From: Mesorhizobium mediterraneum
Lineage (GTDB): Bacteria > Pseudomonadota > Alphaproteobacteria > Rhizobiales > Rhizobiaceae
Direction: 5' to 3'
DNA length: 64,000 nucleotides
Assembly: GCF_002284565.1 (NCBI RefSeq)
Contig: NZ_NPKI01000043.1
Location: forward strand, 62,001-126,000
Below, in pieces: positions 63,655-64,000 of the stretch. The position numbers and the translations under genes are program-made. The stretch's first letter is position 1, and each line of letters opens with the position of its first letter. Below the pieces are notes generated by a model. That model saw only the letters and a program-made list of their open reading frames with translations. It was not told the DNA's origin and made no database searches.

Positions 63655-63905
63655 AACCAAATGGTCTTTTGTCATTGATTGCGGCCGGGATGCGTGAGCT
63701 CTTTATCCTCCTAGGTGGCCGGTTGGCACGAATGGCCCTGCTTGAAAGGGCGATCCGAGACGGGCGCCGCCACGATTTGTATCGCGGCTTGCGCACTGTG
63801 GTGATCGGATATCGGCGCGCCTCCTGTATCGCCTGCACCCGAGCCCCTTGAACCTTTGCCGCCGGTCAATGCCTGACACAATGACCGGCAGCTGTGTCGA
63901 GCCTG
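63655..63905. other. Intergenic region without a supported gene
   Basis: Short frames on both strands lack any recognisable feature. Confidence 0.4.
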
Positions 63906-64000
63906 CTATGCGGCTGCACGCTGATCCTGACCATCAATCGAAGACCCAAGATCGGTTTCGATTTCCGCAAGCTGCCGGCGCTTCTCAGCCAATTCGCCAG
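63906..64000 (-). CDS. Possible C-terminal end of a gene running out of the window
   Basis: A minus-strand frame open to the window edge reads GELAEKRRQLAEIETDLGSSIDGQDQRAAA before TAG at 63906-63908. The Glu/Arg/Leu pattern is coiled-coil-like and could be the end of a large plasmid protein, but 31 residues do not allow a family call. Confidence 0.4.
   Translation of the reverse strand, partial: GELAEKRRQLAEIETDLGSSIDGQDQRAAA

Noticed and set aside
1..64000. CRISPR array, tRNA or rRNA genes, repABC replication cassette
   Set aside because: No regularly spaced repeats, cloverleaf-like segments or RepA/RepB/RepC series were noticed; the only ParA and ParB genes are far apart and not in a rep layout.

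Overview
The window is GC-rich and reads as part of a conjugative plasmid or integrative conjugative element of an alphaproteobacterium, most likely order Rhizobiales (Mesorhizobium, Aminobacter or a relative). This rests on the VirB/VirD4 secretion genes, a VirD2/TraI-type relaxase next to a P-type nic sequence, a VirC1/VirC2-like gene pair, and a set of small proteins (DUF736, DUF982, ArdC, a DUF7007-like protein, an orphan ParB, a WGR protein) that I associate with rhizobial plasmids. Neither genus nor replicon type can be fixed from sequence alone, and no repABC, rRNA or tRNA gene was recognised.

Layout. (1) 1-10805: an intact type IV secretion operon on the + strand, entered inside virB4 and running through a VirB1-like transglycosylase, VirB5, a VirB7-like lipoprotein, VirB6, VirB8, VirB9, VirB10, VirB11 and the coupling protein VirD4. 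(2) 10806-30234: a cargo block of mostly amino-acid, peptide and acyl-CoA catabolism. Many of its genes are broken: a GlxA-type regulator, an MmgE/PrpD gene split by an IS3-family insertion, an acyl-CoA ligase, both permeases of a dipeptide ABC transporter and an FAD oxidoreductase. The peptide-binding protein, the fused transporter ATPase, an acyl-CoA dehydrogenase, an M19 dipeptidase, a LysR regulator and an aldehyde dehydrogenase are intact. (3) 30235-34565: the mobilisation module, with relaxase, MobC-like protein, candidate oriT, an array of CATGTT-type half-sites, and an RHH plus ParA pair. (4) 34566-42533: small accessory genes, including SSB, secreted proteins, a tandem-XRE regulator, a winged-helix-like protein, a candidate structured RNA, DUF736 copies, a WGR protein and DUF982. 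(5) 42531-49309: a tyrosine-recombinase-trio element that carries its own antirestriction gene ardC and has split a resident ardC gene, whose halves flank it. (6) 50026-64000: an MFS exporter, a ProQ/FinO-type RNA chaperone, plasmid-type hypothetical genes, an orphan ParB, and a LysR/NADP-oxidoreductase pair.

How the parts may work together. The relaxase, MobC, and VirC1/VirC2-like proteins would process oriT and deliver the strand to VirD4 and the VirB channel. ArdC, SSB and DUF736 would help the DNA establish in a new host. Two short motifs recur and suggest regulons: one of about 30 bp precedes the peptide-binding protein, the dipeptidase and the LysR/aldehyde dehydrogenase pair; another, AAAGTAAAGT-like, sits beside virB8, the ParA promoter, the XRE gene and the winged-helix gene. 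The transfer and mobilisation genes are intact while the cargo and recombinase genes carry many frameshifts, so the decay looks selective rather than a uniform sequencing artefact, although that remains to be tested on reads.
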